DNA of 19,218 nucleotides from Clostridia bacterium (GTDB lineage: Bacteria; Bacillota; Clostridia; Christensenellales; Aristaeellaceae). The stretch covers positions 1 to 19,218 of the forward strand of contig JAEDIV010000031.1 of the NCBI GenBank assembly GCA_016296675.1, written 5' to 3'. The notes under the pieces are model-generated. The model was not told the DNA's origin. It worked only from the letters and a program-made list of their open reading frames with translations, and ran no database searches. A program made the position numbers and the translations under genes. Every line of letters starts with the position of its first letter. Within the stretch, counting starts at the first letter, position 1. Shown here piece after piece: positions 7,386-14,191 of the stretch.

Positions 7386-8618
7386 TTATTCGGCTTCAGC
7401 GATCATCTTTTTCACCTGATCGTATGCAGCTTTCAGCTGATTATCATTGTCCATATCAGGCGTATAAATGGAAGGATCGTAGGAATCGGAAAGTTCAACC
7501 ACGATGTCCGGCTGAATTCCGACTTCATGGATATTTCTGCCAAGGGGCGTATAATATGCTTCGATTGTCAATTGCATTCCTGCGCCGTCATTCGGGAAAG
7601 AACGAATCTGCTGGACAATGCCCTTTCCGAACGTGTTCGTGCCCATTACAACACCCATATCGTAGTCCTGTACGGCGGCAGTGAATACTTCCGCAGCGCT
7701 GGCAGTCATTTCATTTACGAGTACAACCATCGGGACTCCATAGGCATAGTCGTTGGAATAGTGATTCTGTCTGTCTCCGTACCGGTCTTCCGTATACATA
7801 ATCAGTCCTTCAGGAACCATGAGATCGGTGATATTGAGACATGTGTACAATTCTCCGCCGGTATTGGAACGAACATCAAAGATAATGCCTTTTACTCCAG
7901 CATCATTGAAGGCTCTGAGCGCTTCTTTTACGCCGTCTACCGCATCTCCGAGGAATTCATAGAGAATGATGTATCCAACATCGTCATAAATGTAATATTC
8001 TACACGATTGATGTTTACGCTTCCTCGGGAAACTGTATAAGTGATGGACTCATTTTTCCTGTATACAGTTATATCCACCGTGGATCCGTCCGGGCCTTTG
8101 ACAAGCGATACGGCATTATTGAGATCTTCCGTAGTTCTGGCATTTACGCTTTCTCCGTTGACATGGGTAATCACATCGCCGGGAAGAAGACCGGCTGCCA
8201 TAGCGGGGCTTCCCTTGAATACGCGGTTTACCGCCAATCCGCCATCTTTGTCAGAGGAGACGAGAATGCCGATACCGGAATATTTGCCGCTTTGGTTTTC
8301 AAGGCTCTCCGCCATTTCTTCCGGCGAATAATAGAAAGTATAGGGATCGTCAAGACTTGCGAGCATACCGTCGATTGCGCCCTGAATCAGGGTTTCGGAA
8401 TCGACTTCTTTATAATAATCGCTCATCAGAATTTCGTATACTTCATTCAGCCGCTGATAACGCTCATTATACTGCTTGTCGCCGCCAAAAACGATTTCTG
8501 TTGCGTTTGCATCAATCTTGGTGATGGAAAGCGTAATGACTGCGGTAATTGAAATCACGATCAAAAGAGAAACGATCGCCGTAAATACCGCAACAGCGTT
8601 TTTTGATAGTTCTCTCAT
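7386..8618 (-). CDS. S41 family C-terminal processing peptidase (CtpA/Prc-like)
   Basis: A 410-residue secreted or membrane-anchored serine protease. An N-terminal hydrophobic helix (about residues 8-30) serves as anchor or signal. A PDZ domain follows (about 110-190, with SGIGILV and GLLPGDVITHVNGE), then the S41 core. The catalytic serine is Ser307 in MTASAAEVF and the lysine is Lys332 in TFGKGIVQQ, with the family RSNTGG block before them. Start: ATG at 8618 with AGGTG six bases upstream; the in-frame GTG at 8627 has no ribosome binding site. The gene begins 24 bases after the CdaR-type regulator and is likely cotranscribed. Ctp enzymes trim cell-envelope or signalling proteins; the target here is unknown. 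Confidence 0.93.
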   Translation of the reverse strand: MRELSKNAVAVFTAIVSLLIVISITAVITLSITKIDANATEIVFGGDKQYNERYQRLNEVYEILMSDYYKEVDSETLIQGAIDGMLASLDDPYTFYYSPEEMAESLENQSGKYSGIGILVSSDKDGGLAVNRVFKGSPAMAAGLLPGDVITHVNGESVNARTTEDLNNAVSLVKGPDGSTVDITVYRKNESITYTVSRGSVNINRVEYYIYDDVGYIILYEFLGDAVDGVKEALRAFNDAGVKGIIFDVRSNTGGELYTCLNITDLMVPEGLIMYTEDRYGDRQNHYSNDYAYGVPMVVLVNEMTASAAEVFTAAVQDYDMGVVMGTNTFGKGIVQQIRSFPNDGAGMQLTIEAYYTPLGRNIHEVGIQPDIVVELSDSYDPSIYTPDMDNDNQLKAAYDQVKKMIAEAE

Positions 8619-8642
8619 AGTTTTCACCTGATCAGGAAGAAT

Positions 8643-9716
8643 TTAGATGCGTCCTTTTCTGTCATCATTGGATTTTCCAAGAAGCATCATAAGTTTAAAG
8701 GTTACTGCATCGTCAAACGCTCTTAAATCAAGGCCGATCATACGCTGAACTTTGTCAAGGCGATAAACGAGCGTATTTCTGTGGATATAAAGCTGACGCG
8801 CAGTTTCTGAAAGATTCAGGCTGTTATCGAAGAATTTCTCGATGGTGTGAATCATTTCGTCATTGAAAAGGCGGGCGGTCTTTCGATTGAACATCATGTG
8901 ATGGAAGCTTGAGGAAGTTTCGTCGGGGATGTTTGAGAGGAAGCGTTCAAGCAGCATTTTTCTATAGACAAACACATTCTGCTTTCTGTGATAAACGCGT
9001 CCGACATTGATTGCATTTCTGGCTTCCTCGTAGGATTCGCTGAGCTGCGAGAGCTTGGAACGGACATCGCCGATACCGATCAGGGCAGTATGACTTGTTT
9101 CGCTCATAAAAGTGTTCTGAAGTGCATTGGCAAGCTGTTCCATCTCGGAAAATTCGAATCTTTCATCAATGGTTTTGATGAGCGCAACGGCATGTCTTCC
9201 GACTTCTGCTACGAGATCCTGACTGTTGTCAGAAATGACATTCTTTAGAATGGACATTGCAGTTTCCGCATCGAGCTCCGCGAAATGGAAATACATAACG
9301 CAGCGGTCCTGATTCATATTGAGGGAATGCTCTGCAGCGATTGCTTCCAATTCCGCAGATTCCACTTCTCCGCGAAGAACCAGCCGCAATGTCTGCTCAA
9401 TGGAATTCTGGCTGAGGTCCGTGCGGGTGAAGGTATTGATAAGCTCCGCGCAGAGGATCGCACAGGTCTTAACGTCTGCATTGTCGCCGTATAGACACAA
9501 AAACAGCGGCTGATCATTATCCGTACCGATCAGAGTGTAACCGCCGTATACAAGCGGCTGTGTCGGGTTATTCAGAAGCTGCTCGGGTAGGGTGAGCTCC
9601 TTATGGTTATCTTCAGGCAGAATTACTTGTCCGTTAGAATCCAGCAGCATAACTTGCATGGTCATCTGCGAAAGGATTTGTGAGATTTTAGCAATGATGC
9701 GATGATCAAGATACAT
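8643..9716 (-). CDS. CdaR/PucR-type transcriptional regulator
   Basis: A 357-residue regulator. The C-terminal helix-turn-helix is clear: LNLSETARQLYIHRNTLVYR followed by LDKVQRMIGLDLRAFDDAVTFKLMMLL, the PucR C-terminal form shared by CdaR and PucR. The N-terminus (DHRIIAKISQILSQMTMQVMLLDSNG) resembles the sugar-diacid recognition domain of CdaR, and the middle matches the GGDEF-like segment of these regulators. AGGGGG lies nine bases before the ATG. It is transcribed toward the S41 protease from its own TTGCCA-17-TATAAT promoter, just downstream of the sugar ABC ATPase gene, which suggests control of carbohydrate uptake. Effector not identifiable. Confidence 0.86.
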   Translation of the reverse strand: MYLDHRIIAKISQILSQMTMQVMLLDSNGQVILPEDNHKELTLPEQLLNNPTQPLVYGGYTLIGTDNDQPLFLCLYGDNADVKTCAILCAELINTFTRTDLSQNSIEQTLRLVLRGEVESAELEAIAAEHSLNMNQDRCVMYFHFAELDAETAMSILKNVISDNSQDLVAEVGRHAVALIKTIDERFEFSEMEQLANALQNTFMSETSHTALIGIGDVRSKLSQLSESYEEARNAINVGRVYHRKQNVFVYRKMLLERFLSNIPDETSSSFHHMMFNRKTARLFNDEMIHTIEKFFDNSLNLSETARQLYIHRNTLVYRLDKVQRMIGLDLRAFDDAVTFKLMMLLGKSNDDRKGRI

Positions 9717-9832
9717 GGTCAGTTCCCCCTATTTCGCTTTTCGCGTAAATTCCGTCTTGTGCAGGTTATATAAAAAACAGGCATATTTCAGCGTTTCAGA
9801 AAAAACTTCCTGTCTTCAATTAACACAAACAT

Positions 9833-9861
9833 ATTATAACCGCCTGAGAGGCAATTGGCAA
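9833..9861 (-). promoter_or_regulatory. Sigma-A promoter of the CdaR-type regulator
   Basis: Reading leftward, TTGCCA (9861-9856), 17 bases, TATAAT (9838-9833). The -35 and spacer lie inside the hairpin at 9838-9887. The predicted leader is about 110 bases. Confidence 0.7.
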
Positions 9862-9887
9862 TATGCCGAAATGCTTCCCAGGCGGTT
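9838..9887. terminator. Long hairpin after the ABC ATPase gene, overlapping the next promoter
   Basis: Outer arms AACCGCCTG (9838-9846) and CAGGCGGTT (9879-9887) are fully complementary; GAGGCA/TGCTTC and GGCA/TGCC continue the stem inward with small bulges. TTTTT at 9886-9890 follows on the plus strand; leftward, toward the regulator, the tail is the A/T-rich ATAATATG. It most likely ends the upstream ATPase transcript, though the better T-run faces rightward. Confidence 0.6.
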
Positions 9888-9929
9888 TTTAACTAATTAA
9901 TTACGCTAAAAGCGAAATTCTATTGAGTT

Positions 9930-11051
9930 TTAGCGGTCGAGAAGGGTGGTTTCGGTGTCCTTGTCGAAGAAGTGCAGGCGGCTTACATCAAAGGCGACGG
10001 TGATGTCGTCATTGGTGCGGCTCTTGCTGCGCGGGTCAACGCGGGCTACGATGTTGCCATCCTTGCCGGAGGTGGAGAGATACAGATAGGTTTCAGAGCC
10101 CATGAGCTCGACGACTTCTACGTGTACCTTAATGGCAGAAGCGGCATTCTTCTCAACGAACTCGGGATCGTCGTTGATGTTCTCGGGACGGATGCCCATG
10201 TAAACTTCCTTGCCGATGCACTCGTCGCTCTTCAGCTTCTCGAGCTTCTCAGCGGGAACCTTAATGGAGTTCTCTCCGAATACGGCGTAGACTTCGCCGT
10301 CTTTCTTCTCGAGGCGAACGGTGAAGAAGTTCATCTGCGGGGAGCCGATGAATCCGGCTACGAACAGATTGGTGGGATAGTCATAGAGGTTCTGGGGGGT
10401 GTCAACCTGCTGGATGAAACCGTCCTTCATAACTACGATGCGGGAACCCATGGTCATAGCTTCGGTCTGGTCGTGGGTTACGTAGATGAAGGTGGTCTGC
10501 AGGCGCTGATGAAGCTTGGTGATCTCAGTTCTCATCTGAACGCGCAGCTTAGCGTCGAGGTTGGAAAGCGGTTCGTCCATAAGGAAGACCTTGGGCTCAC
10601 GAACAATGGCGCGGCCGAGCGCAACGCGCTGTCTCTGACCACCGGAAAGAGCCTTGGGCTTACGGTTGAGGAGATGCTCGATGTCGAGGATGCGGGCAGC
10701 TTCCTTAACGCGCTTGTCGATCTGGGCCTTGGGGGTCTTGCGGAGCTTAAGACCGAAAGCCATGTTATCATAAACAGTCATGTGAGGATACAGAGCGTAG
10801 TTCTGGAATACCATGGCGATGTCGCGATCCTTGGGAGCAACATCGTTTACGAGCTTATCGCCGATGTAGAGTTCGCCGTCGGAAATTTCTTCGAGACCCG
10901 CAACCATGCGCAGGGTGGTGGACTTACCACAGCCGGAAGGACCAACGAGAACAATAAATTCCTTATCTTCGATGTCCAGGCAGAAATCACTTACAGCAGT
11001 AACGCCGCCGGTATAAACCTTGTAGATGTTTTTCAGAGTTACGCTTGCCAT
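9930..11051 (-). CDS. ugpC: Sugar ABC importer ATPase, MalK/UgpC/MsmX type
   Basis: A 373-residue ATP-binding subunit for carbohydrate importers. Walker A GPSGCGKST (37-45), Q-loop Gln83, signature LSGGQ (135-139), Walker B VFLMDE (155-160) and switch His193 are intact, and a TOBE-type regulatory region occupies the C-terminal third (GIRPENI and after). GGAGGG precedes the ATG at 11051; an upstream ATG at 11069 would put that site inside the gene. No permease or binding-protein gene adjoins it, as with the shared ATPases MsmX of B. subtilis and MsmK of streptococci, so it probably powers several importers. Codons are strongly biased (few A-ending third positions, many GGC/CTC/GAG), unlike its neighbours, which suggests high expression. 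Confidence 0.94.
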   Translation of the reverse strand: MASVTLKNIYKVYTGGVTAVSDFCLDIEDKEFIVLVGPSGCGKSTTLRMVAGLEEISDGELYIGDKLVNDVAPKDRDIAMVFQNYALYPHMTVYDNMAFGLKLRKTPKAQIDKRVKEAARILDIEHLLNRKPKALSGGQRQRVALGRAIVREPKVFLMDEPLSNLDAKLRVQMRTEITKLHQRLQTTFIYVTHDQTEAMTMGSRIVVMKDGFIQQVDTPQNLYDYPTNLFVAGFIGSPQMNFFTVRLEKKDGEVYAVFGENSIKVPAEKLEKLKSDECIGKEVYMGIRPENINDDPEFVEKNAASAIKVHVEVVELMGSETYLYLSTSGKDGNIVARVDPRSKSRTNDDITVAFDVSRLHFFDKDTETTLLDR

Positions 11052-11112
11052 TAAAGTACCCTCCTTCAAATTTCAAAAAAACAAATGTTGCGGTTTCCCG
11101 CCTCATAAATGC

Positions 11113-11121
11113 ATTATAACA
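11113..11121 (-). promoter_or_regulatory. Extended -10 promoter of the sugar ABC ATPase
   Basis: Reading leftward, TGTTATAAT is a perfect extended -10. A TTGACA exists at 11148-11143 but is 24 bases away, too far for a normal spacer. The leader before the ATG is about 55 bases. The 187-base stretch 11052-11238 holds no gene. Confidence 0.55.
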
Positions 11122-11238
11122 GATCACGAGAGAAAATACCACTGTCAATGTCACAAAGAAAAACGTTTGTTTTTTGTCGTTTTAATCTATACGATACAGA
11201 AAAACTCAAGGTTTCTATGTTAAATAGACAAATTAAAA

Positions 11239-11937
11239 TTAATGTTTGCCCTGACCGTAATAAGCATTGGGACCATGCTTTCTGTAAAAATGCTTATCCT
11301 GGATATGGGCGGGCAATTCATTGGATGTCTGATTGACCGAAAGCATGATCATCGCCATTTTGGCGACTTCTTCAAGGACAACTGCATTATATACGCTGTT
11401 GGCGCCGTCTTTTCCGAATGTAAAAGGTCCATGCCCCTTTACAAGTACGGCCGGCGTATGAAGCGGATTTTTGCCTTCAAACGCTTCAGCAATAACAGTC
11501 GCCGTCTCATGCTCATATCCGCGCTCGGTCTCTTCCCTGCTTACGTATCTTGTAATCGGAATGTCGCCTCTGAAATAATCGGCATGCGTGGTTCCGTAGC
11601 AGGGAATGCTTTTTCCTGCCTGCGCCCAGGCGGTTGCGTGGGTGGAATGCGTATGGGTAATTCCGTTTACGGATTCAAACTTTCTGTAAAGCTCAGCATG
11701 CGTCGGCGTGTCGCTTGAAGGATTGAGATCCCCCTCTACTTTTTCTCCGTTTTCAATTTTCAGAACAACAATGTCTTCCGGCTTCAGGGTTTCATAAGGT
11801 ACGCCGGAGGGTTTGATTGCAAAAACGCCGGCTTCCCGGTCTGCTTCAGAAACATTTCCCCAAGTGTACAAAACCATGTTCCGCTTATAAAGCTCCATGT
11901 TTGCCTCGTAAACTCTCTGTTTGAGCGCTTCAAACAT
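11239..11937 (-). CDS. araD: L-ribulose-5-phosphate 4-epimerase
   Basis: A 232-residue class II aldolase-fold zinc enzyme converting L-ribulose-5-phosphate to D-xylulose-5-phosphate for the pentose phosphate pathway. Zinc ligands His95 and His97 (THTHSTHAT) and His169 (LVKGHGPF) agree with the E. coli enzyme positions, as do Asp76 (SSDTPTH) and Asp120 (THADYF). The C-terminal HGPNAYYGQ also fits AraD rather than fuculose aldolase. AAGGAG lies ten bases upstream. No araA, araB or transporter is adjacent, so it may serve a scattered arabinose or ascorbate route. It follows the YfbR-like gene by 16 bases in one transcript. Confidence 0.93.
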   Translation of the reverse strand: MFEALKQRVYEANMELYKRNMVLYTWGNVSEADREAGVFAIKPSGVPYETLKPEDIVVLKIENGEKVEGDLNPSSDTPTHAELYRKFESVNGITHTHSTHATAWAQAGKSIPCYGTTHADYFRGDIPITRYVSREETERGYEHETATVIAEAFEGKNPLHTPAVLVKGHGPFTFGKDGANSVYNAVVLEEVAKMAMIMLSVNQTSNELPAHIQDKHFYRKHGPNAYYGQGKH

Positions 11938-11953
11938 ATGTATACAACTCCTT

Positions 11954-12532
11954 TTAATTTAATGCGTCCAGCGCCAGACGGAAGCTGGGCGTAAATTCTT
12001 TCATAAAATCTTCTGCTGCCGGAAGATTCATATCATATATAGAAATCCGGATGGCTTCCTGCGCGCTTTCAAATTCGTTGTTGCCGAAGCTGAGTTCTTC
12101 AATGCATTTTACGTAAGCGCTGATTCTGTCCGCTGCTTTTACGATTTTCCACTCAATGGTATTTTCATCCGGGAAAAGAAGCGGCCGATAGCTTTCTTTC
12201 ATATCCTCGGGGAGATAATCAAACAACTTTTCGCTTGCAAGCTTCTCAATTTCTTTGTAGGCTTTTTTGATGCCCGGATTAAAATACTTAATTGGTGTGG
12301 CCAGATCTCCCGTAATGACTTCCGGCGCTTCATGATATACAGCCAGCATCGTTACAAGGCCGATATCGGCATTACCGCCATGCCTTGTGTTGTGCAAAAC
12401 ACATATTGCGTGGGCGAACATAGACACAAGATGGGAATGCTCCTGATCGTTTTCCTGTATGGTGTTTCTTCTAAGACCCCATCTTTTAATATGTTTCATT
12501 CGGGCCATATAGGCAAAAAAATGGCTGCTCAC
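11954..12532 (-). CDS. YfbR-like 5'-deoxynucleotidase, HD superfamily, with HE in place of HD
   Basis: A protein of 192 residues matching E. coli YfbR over nearly its full length (opening SHFFAYMARMKHIKRW, then QEHSHLVSMFAHA, TGDLATPIKYF, EELSFGNNEF, FTPSFRLALD). YfbR removes phosphate from dNMPs. The start is a GTG at 12532 with AGGAGG before it; it gives an N-terminus aligning with YfbR, whereas the longer reading to 12610 runs through a promoter and a terminator. The central metal-binding His-Asp is changed: AVYHEAPEVITGD has His67-Glu68 where E. coli has His68-Asp69. Glutamate may still bind metal, but activity should not be assumed. Cotranscribed with araD. Confidence 0.88.
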   Translation of the reverse strand: MSSHFFAYMARMKHIKRWGLRRNTIQENDQEHSHLVSMFAHAICVLHNTRHGGNADIGLVTMLAVYHEAPEVITGDLATPIKYFNPGIKKAYKEIEKLASEKLFDYLPEDMKESYRPLLFPDENTIEWKIVKAADRISAYVKCIEELSFGNNEFESAQEAIRISIYDMNLPAAEDFMKEFTPSFRLALDALN

Positions 12533-12559
12533 AGACTCACCCTCCTCGCATATGCTCTC

Positions 12560-12588
12560 ATTATACAATAAAACTGCGGCGCATTCCA
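12560..12588 (-). promoter_or_regulatory. Promoter of the YfbR-like gene and araD
   Basis: Reading leftward, TGGAAT (12588-12583), 17 bases, perfect TATAAT (12565-12560). The start point would fall about 20 bases before the GTG. The -35 is poor and lies within the thiT terminator hairpin. Confidence 0.5.
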
Positions 12589-12606
12589 TAGAAAAATGCG
12601 CCGCAG
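12574..12606 (-). terminator. Intrinsic terminator of thiT
   Basis: A perfect 12-base stem (CTGCGGCGCATT, 12574-12585, against 12595-12606) with a nine-base loop. Leftward it is followed by TTTTATTG; rightward by ACAAATTTTTT. It starts 16 bases past the thiT stop. Confidence 0.82.
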
Positions 12607-12622
12607 ACAAATTTTTTCATGC

Positions 12623-13192
12623 TTATTTCTGATTCTGCCAGAATTTTTCAAGGGGTTTATAGGAAGCAATAATGACAATCGAAGTAAGGATGATCTCGGG
12701 AATCATGTAGGATGCATTGTACGCAAGAGACCAAAGCCAGGATGCCCAGCCAAGCTCATTCGGCCAAAGCGCTTCCCAGATCCATACGCCGGTCATAAAA
12801 TGGCAGGCAAGGCGAAGGACGAATGTAAAGAGTACGCCAGTCAGAATGGCAGGCAAACGCTTTTTGAAAAAAGGCGTGAAAATTGCCGAGAAACCAACGA
12901 CGCCGAACGCTACAATGTAATCGAACAGTACAATTCCGACAGCCATCATGAAGTTGGACGCATACTGAACATTGGAAAAGCCGATGATCATCTGAATAAG
13001 TCCGTATACACAGCTTGCAAACACACCGATTTTTGTTCCGTGCCTGAACGAAAGAATAACAAGCGGAAGCATGGAGCAGACTGTGATACCGCCGCCGAGC
13101 TTCCAGGGACTTGCGATTGTGATGAAGCTGAGAACAGTGCCGATGGCAATCATAATCGCGCTTTCTACCAGCTGACGAGTAGTCATCTTCAT
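12623..13192 (-). CDS. thiT: ECF transporter S component, thiamine-specific ThiT (YuaJ)
   Basis: A 189-residue, six-helix integral membrane protein that binds thiamine and works with the shared EcfA/A'/T module encoded elsewhere. Identification rests on the TPP riboswitch upstream and on ThiT landmarks: LVESAIMIAIGTVLSF at the start, HFMTGVWIW (131-139) matching HFIAGIIFW of Lactococcus ThiT, and SLAYN (155-159) matching SLAVN. From memory of the Lactococcus structure, His125 and Trp133 correspond to His131 and Trp139 here, while Glu84 is Asp91 and Tyr146 is Trp154; specificity for thiamine is therefore likely but slightly varied. AAGGAG lies nine bases before the ATG at 13192. A longer reading to 13264 would cross the leader terminator. 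Confidence 0.9.
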   Translation of the reverse strand: MKMTTRQLVESAIMIAIGTVLSFITIASPWKLGGGITVCSMLPLVILSFRHGTKIGVFASCVYGLIQMIIGFSNVQYASNFMMAVGIVLFDYIVAFGVVGFSAIFTPFFKKRLPAILTGVLFTFVLRLACHFMTGVWIWEALWPNELGWASWLWSLAYNASYMIPEIILTSIVIIASYKPLEKFWQNQK

Positions 13193-13220
13193 AAGAAAAA
13201 TCTCCTTCACATATTGTAGT

Positions 13221-13252
13221 AAACAAAAACGCGCATTCTTTTCGGAATGCAC
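13221..13252 (-). terminator. Expression-platform terminator in the thiT leader
   Basis: Reading leftward, GTGCATTC pairs with GAATGCGC (eight pairs, one G-U) around a six-base loop, followed by GTTTTTGTTT. It lies between the TPP aptamer and the thiT ribosome binding site, as expected for transcriptional attenuation. Confidence 0.82.
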
Positions 13253-13295
13253 GGTGAAGAACAATCTCTTATCTGGGCGCTAGCAACCCAAATCT

Positions 13296-13392
13296 CTATT
13301 GCTTCCTACGCCGGCATTACCCGGATCAGGTTCATGGGTTTAGAGCGATCACGCTCAATCTCAGCCGGCTTACACCAGCTCCCCTGCGCTTT
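13296..13392 (-). ncRNA. TPP (THI-box) riboswitch
   Basis: Reading leftward the conserved aptamer is unmistakable: AGGGGAGC, a P2 arm, GGCTGAGA, an optional P3a hairpin (GAGCG-TGAT-CGCTC), ACCC, GAACCTGATCCGGGTAATG, and CCGGCGTAGGAA. TPP binds the CTGAGA pocket and the opposite arm. The aptamer's 3' strand GGAAGCA can pair with TGCATTCC of the downstream terminator (one bulged A), giving an antiterminator when TPP is absent. So TPP should stop thiT transcription. Exact P1 boundaries are uncertain. Confidence 0.97.
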
Positions 13393-13403
13393 TTGCTGTA
13401 GAG

Positions 13404-13432
13404 ATTATACCTCCTAAGTTTTCATTTGTCAA
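13404..13432 (-). promoter_or_regulatory. Consensus sigma-A promoter of thiT
   Basis: Reading leftward, TTGACA (13432-13427), exactly 17 bases, TATAAT (13409-13404). Both hexamers are perfect. Transcription would begin near 13397, just before the TPP aptamer. Confidence 0.9.
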
Positions 13433-13440
13433 GTGACAAA
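13425..13440. repeat. Inverted repeat across two divergent -35 boxes
   Basis: TTTGTC-AAGT-GACAAA: six-base arms with a four-base gap. The left arm holds most of the thiT -35, the right arm most of the thiN -35. It may be a consequence of two back-to-back -35 elements or an operator. Confidence 0.6.
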
Positions 13441-13461
13441 AATATGGAAATATGATATAAT
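13433..13461 (+). promoter_or_regulatory. Sigma-A promoter of thiN
   Basis: GTGACA (13433-13438), 17 bases, TATAAT (13456-13461). It directly abuts the thiT -35 on the other strand. The transcript would start near 13468, leaving about 25 bases before the thiN ATG, too short for a riboswitch. Confidence 0.75.
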
Positions 13462-13492
13462 CGATGGAAATAATAATGAAAGAAGAACCGTT

Positions 13493-14122
13493 ATGAAGAA
13501 AACCTGTTACATCGTTGGCTCCGGTGATTTCACGCGGCGCGATCTGACAATTTCGCATGATGATTTTATTATCGCTGCAGACGGCGGATACAGATATTTA
13601 CAAAAGATCGGTATAAAACCGTCTCTTCTGGTCGGCGATTTTGATTCGCTTGATTTTGTGCCTGAAGGAATTGAAATATTCAGATACCCTTCAGAAAAGG
13701 ACGACACGGATATGGGCCTTGCGATCGAAAAAGGATTTGATCTGGGGTACACTGATTTTGCCATTTATGCCGGAAGCGGATCCCGCGCAGATCACTTTTT
13801 TGCGAACCTTCAGCTTCTGATGAGATACTCAGAAAGAGGCCTAAAAATCAAAATGGTTTGTCCCGAAAACAATGTTTATGTGCTGACAAAGGGAGAAATC
13901 ACGCTTAAGCAGGAAAAAGGCACTGTCTTTTCTGTTTTTTCGCTGACCGATACATCAGAAAACGTAACCATAAAAAACGCAAAGTACAATCTGAACGGCG
14001 CTTCCATTTCCAGCCGCTGTCCGCTTGGGGTAAGCAATGAGTTTATGGATGAAAACGTTGTAATTTCGGTCGGAGAAGGCGTTATCCTCATTTTCGAATA
14101 TCTTTCGCCGGACTATAAATAA
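13493..14122 (+). CDS. thiN: Thiamine diphosphokinase
   Basis: A 209-residue cytoplasmic kinase making TPP directly from thiamine and ATP. Family motifs are all present: IIAADGGYRYL (about 26-36), LVGDFDS (46-52) with the catalytic acidic residues, SEKDDTDMGLAI (67-78), GSGSRADHFFANL, and the C-terminal beta domain with LNGASISSRCPLGVSNEF. The ATG at 13493 is preceded by only a weak AAGAAG; earlier in-frame codons would lie in the promoter. It is divergent from thiT, forming a salvage pair: import, then activation. No thiamine synthesis gene is in the window. An rsgA/rpe neighbourhood often seen for thiN is absent here. Confidence 0.95.
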   Translation: MKKTCYIVGSGDFTRRDLTISHDDFIIAADGGYRYLQKIGIKPSLLVGDFDSLDFVPEGIEIFRYPSEKDDTDMGLAIEKGFDLGYTDFAIYAGSGSRADHFFANLQLLMRYSERGLKIKMVCPENNVYVLTKGEITLKQEKGTVFSVFSLTDTSENVTIKNAKYNLNGASISSRCPLGVSNEFMDENVVISVGEGVILIFEYLSPDYK

Positions 14123-14136
14123 GGTTGTTATTCCCA

Positions 14137-14166
14137 TTGAATCTATCTTCCCGTTTATGCGATAAT
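14137..14166 (+). promoter_or_regulatory. Promoter of the DUF3810 gene
   Basis: TTGAAT (14137-14142), 18 bases, GATAAT (14161-14166). The predicted leader is about 20 bases; GGGAG lies ten bases before the ATG at 14192. Confidence 0.55.
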
Positions 14167-14191
14167 CAAAGAAAACGGGAGCGATTTAAAG

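Noticed and set aside
7527..8552. A 341-codon open frame on the plus strand opposite the S41 protease
   Set aside because: It is the antisense shadow of a gene with intact catalytic motifs; no ribosome binding site and no recognisable domain.
9972..11054. A 360-codon open frame on the plus strand opposite the sugar ABC ATPase
   Set aside because: A by-product of the strong codon bias of the ATPase gene, which removes antisense stops; the product has no family features.
11160..11175. Possible CcpA (cre) site, AAACGTTTGT, upstream of the sugar ABC ATPase
   Set aside because: Only the core matches; the outer TG and CA positions of the cre consensus are missing, and it lies in A/T-rich DNA where chance matches are common.
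11215..11229. Small inverted repeat TCTAT-GTTAA-ATAGA after araD as terminator
   Set aside because: Five A/T-rich pairs only, with no adjoining T-run; too weak to call.
12533..12610. N-terminal extension of the YfbR-like protein by 26 residues
   Set aside because: It overlaps the thiT terminator and the TATAAT at 12560; the GTG at 12532 has AGGAGG and aligns with YfbR.
13193..13264. N-terminal extension of ThiT by 24 residues
   Set aside because: It would pass through the riboswitch terminator hairpin; the ATG at 13192 has AAGGAG and fits ThiT length.
13399..13405. ATCTCTA as an extended P1 strand pairing with TAGAGAT after the TPP aptamer
   Set aside because: The 5' copy overlaps the -10 box and is upstream of the predicted transcription start, so it is not in the RNA.
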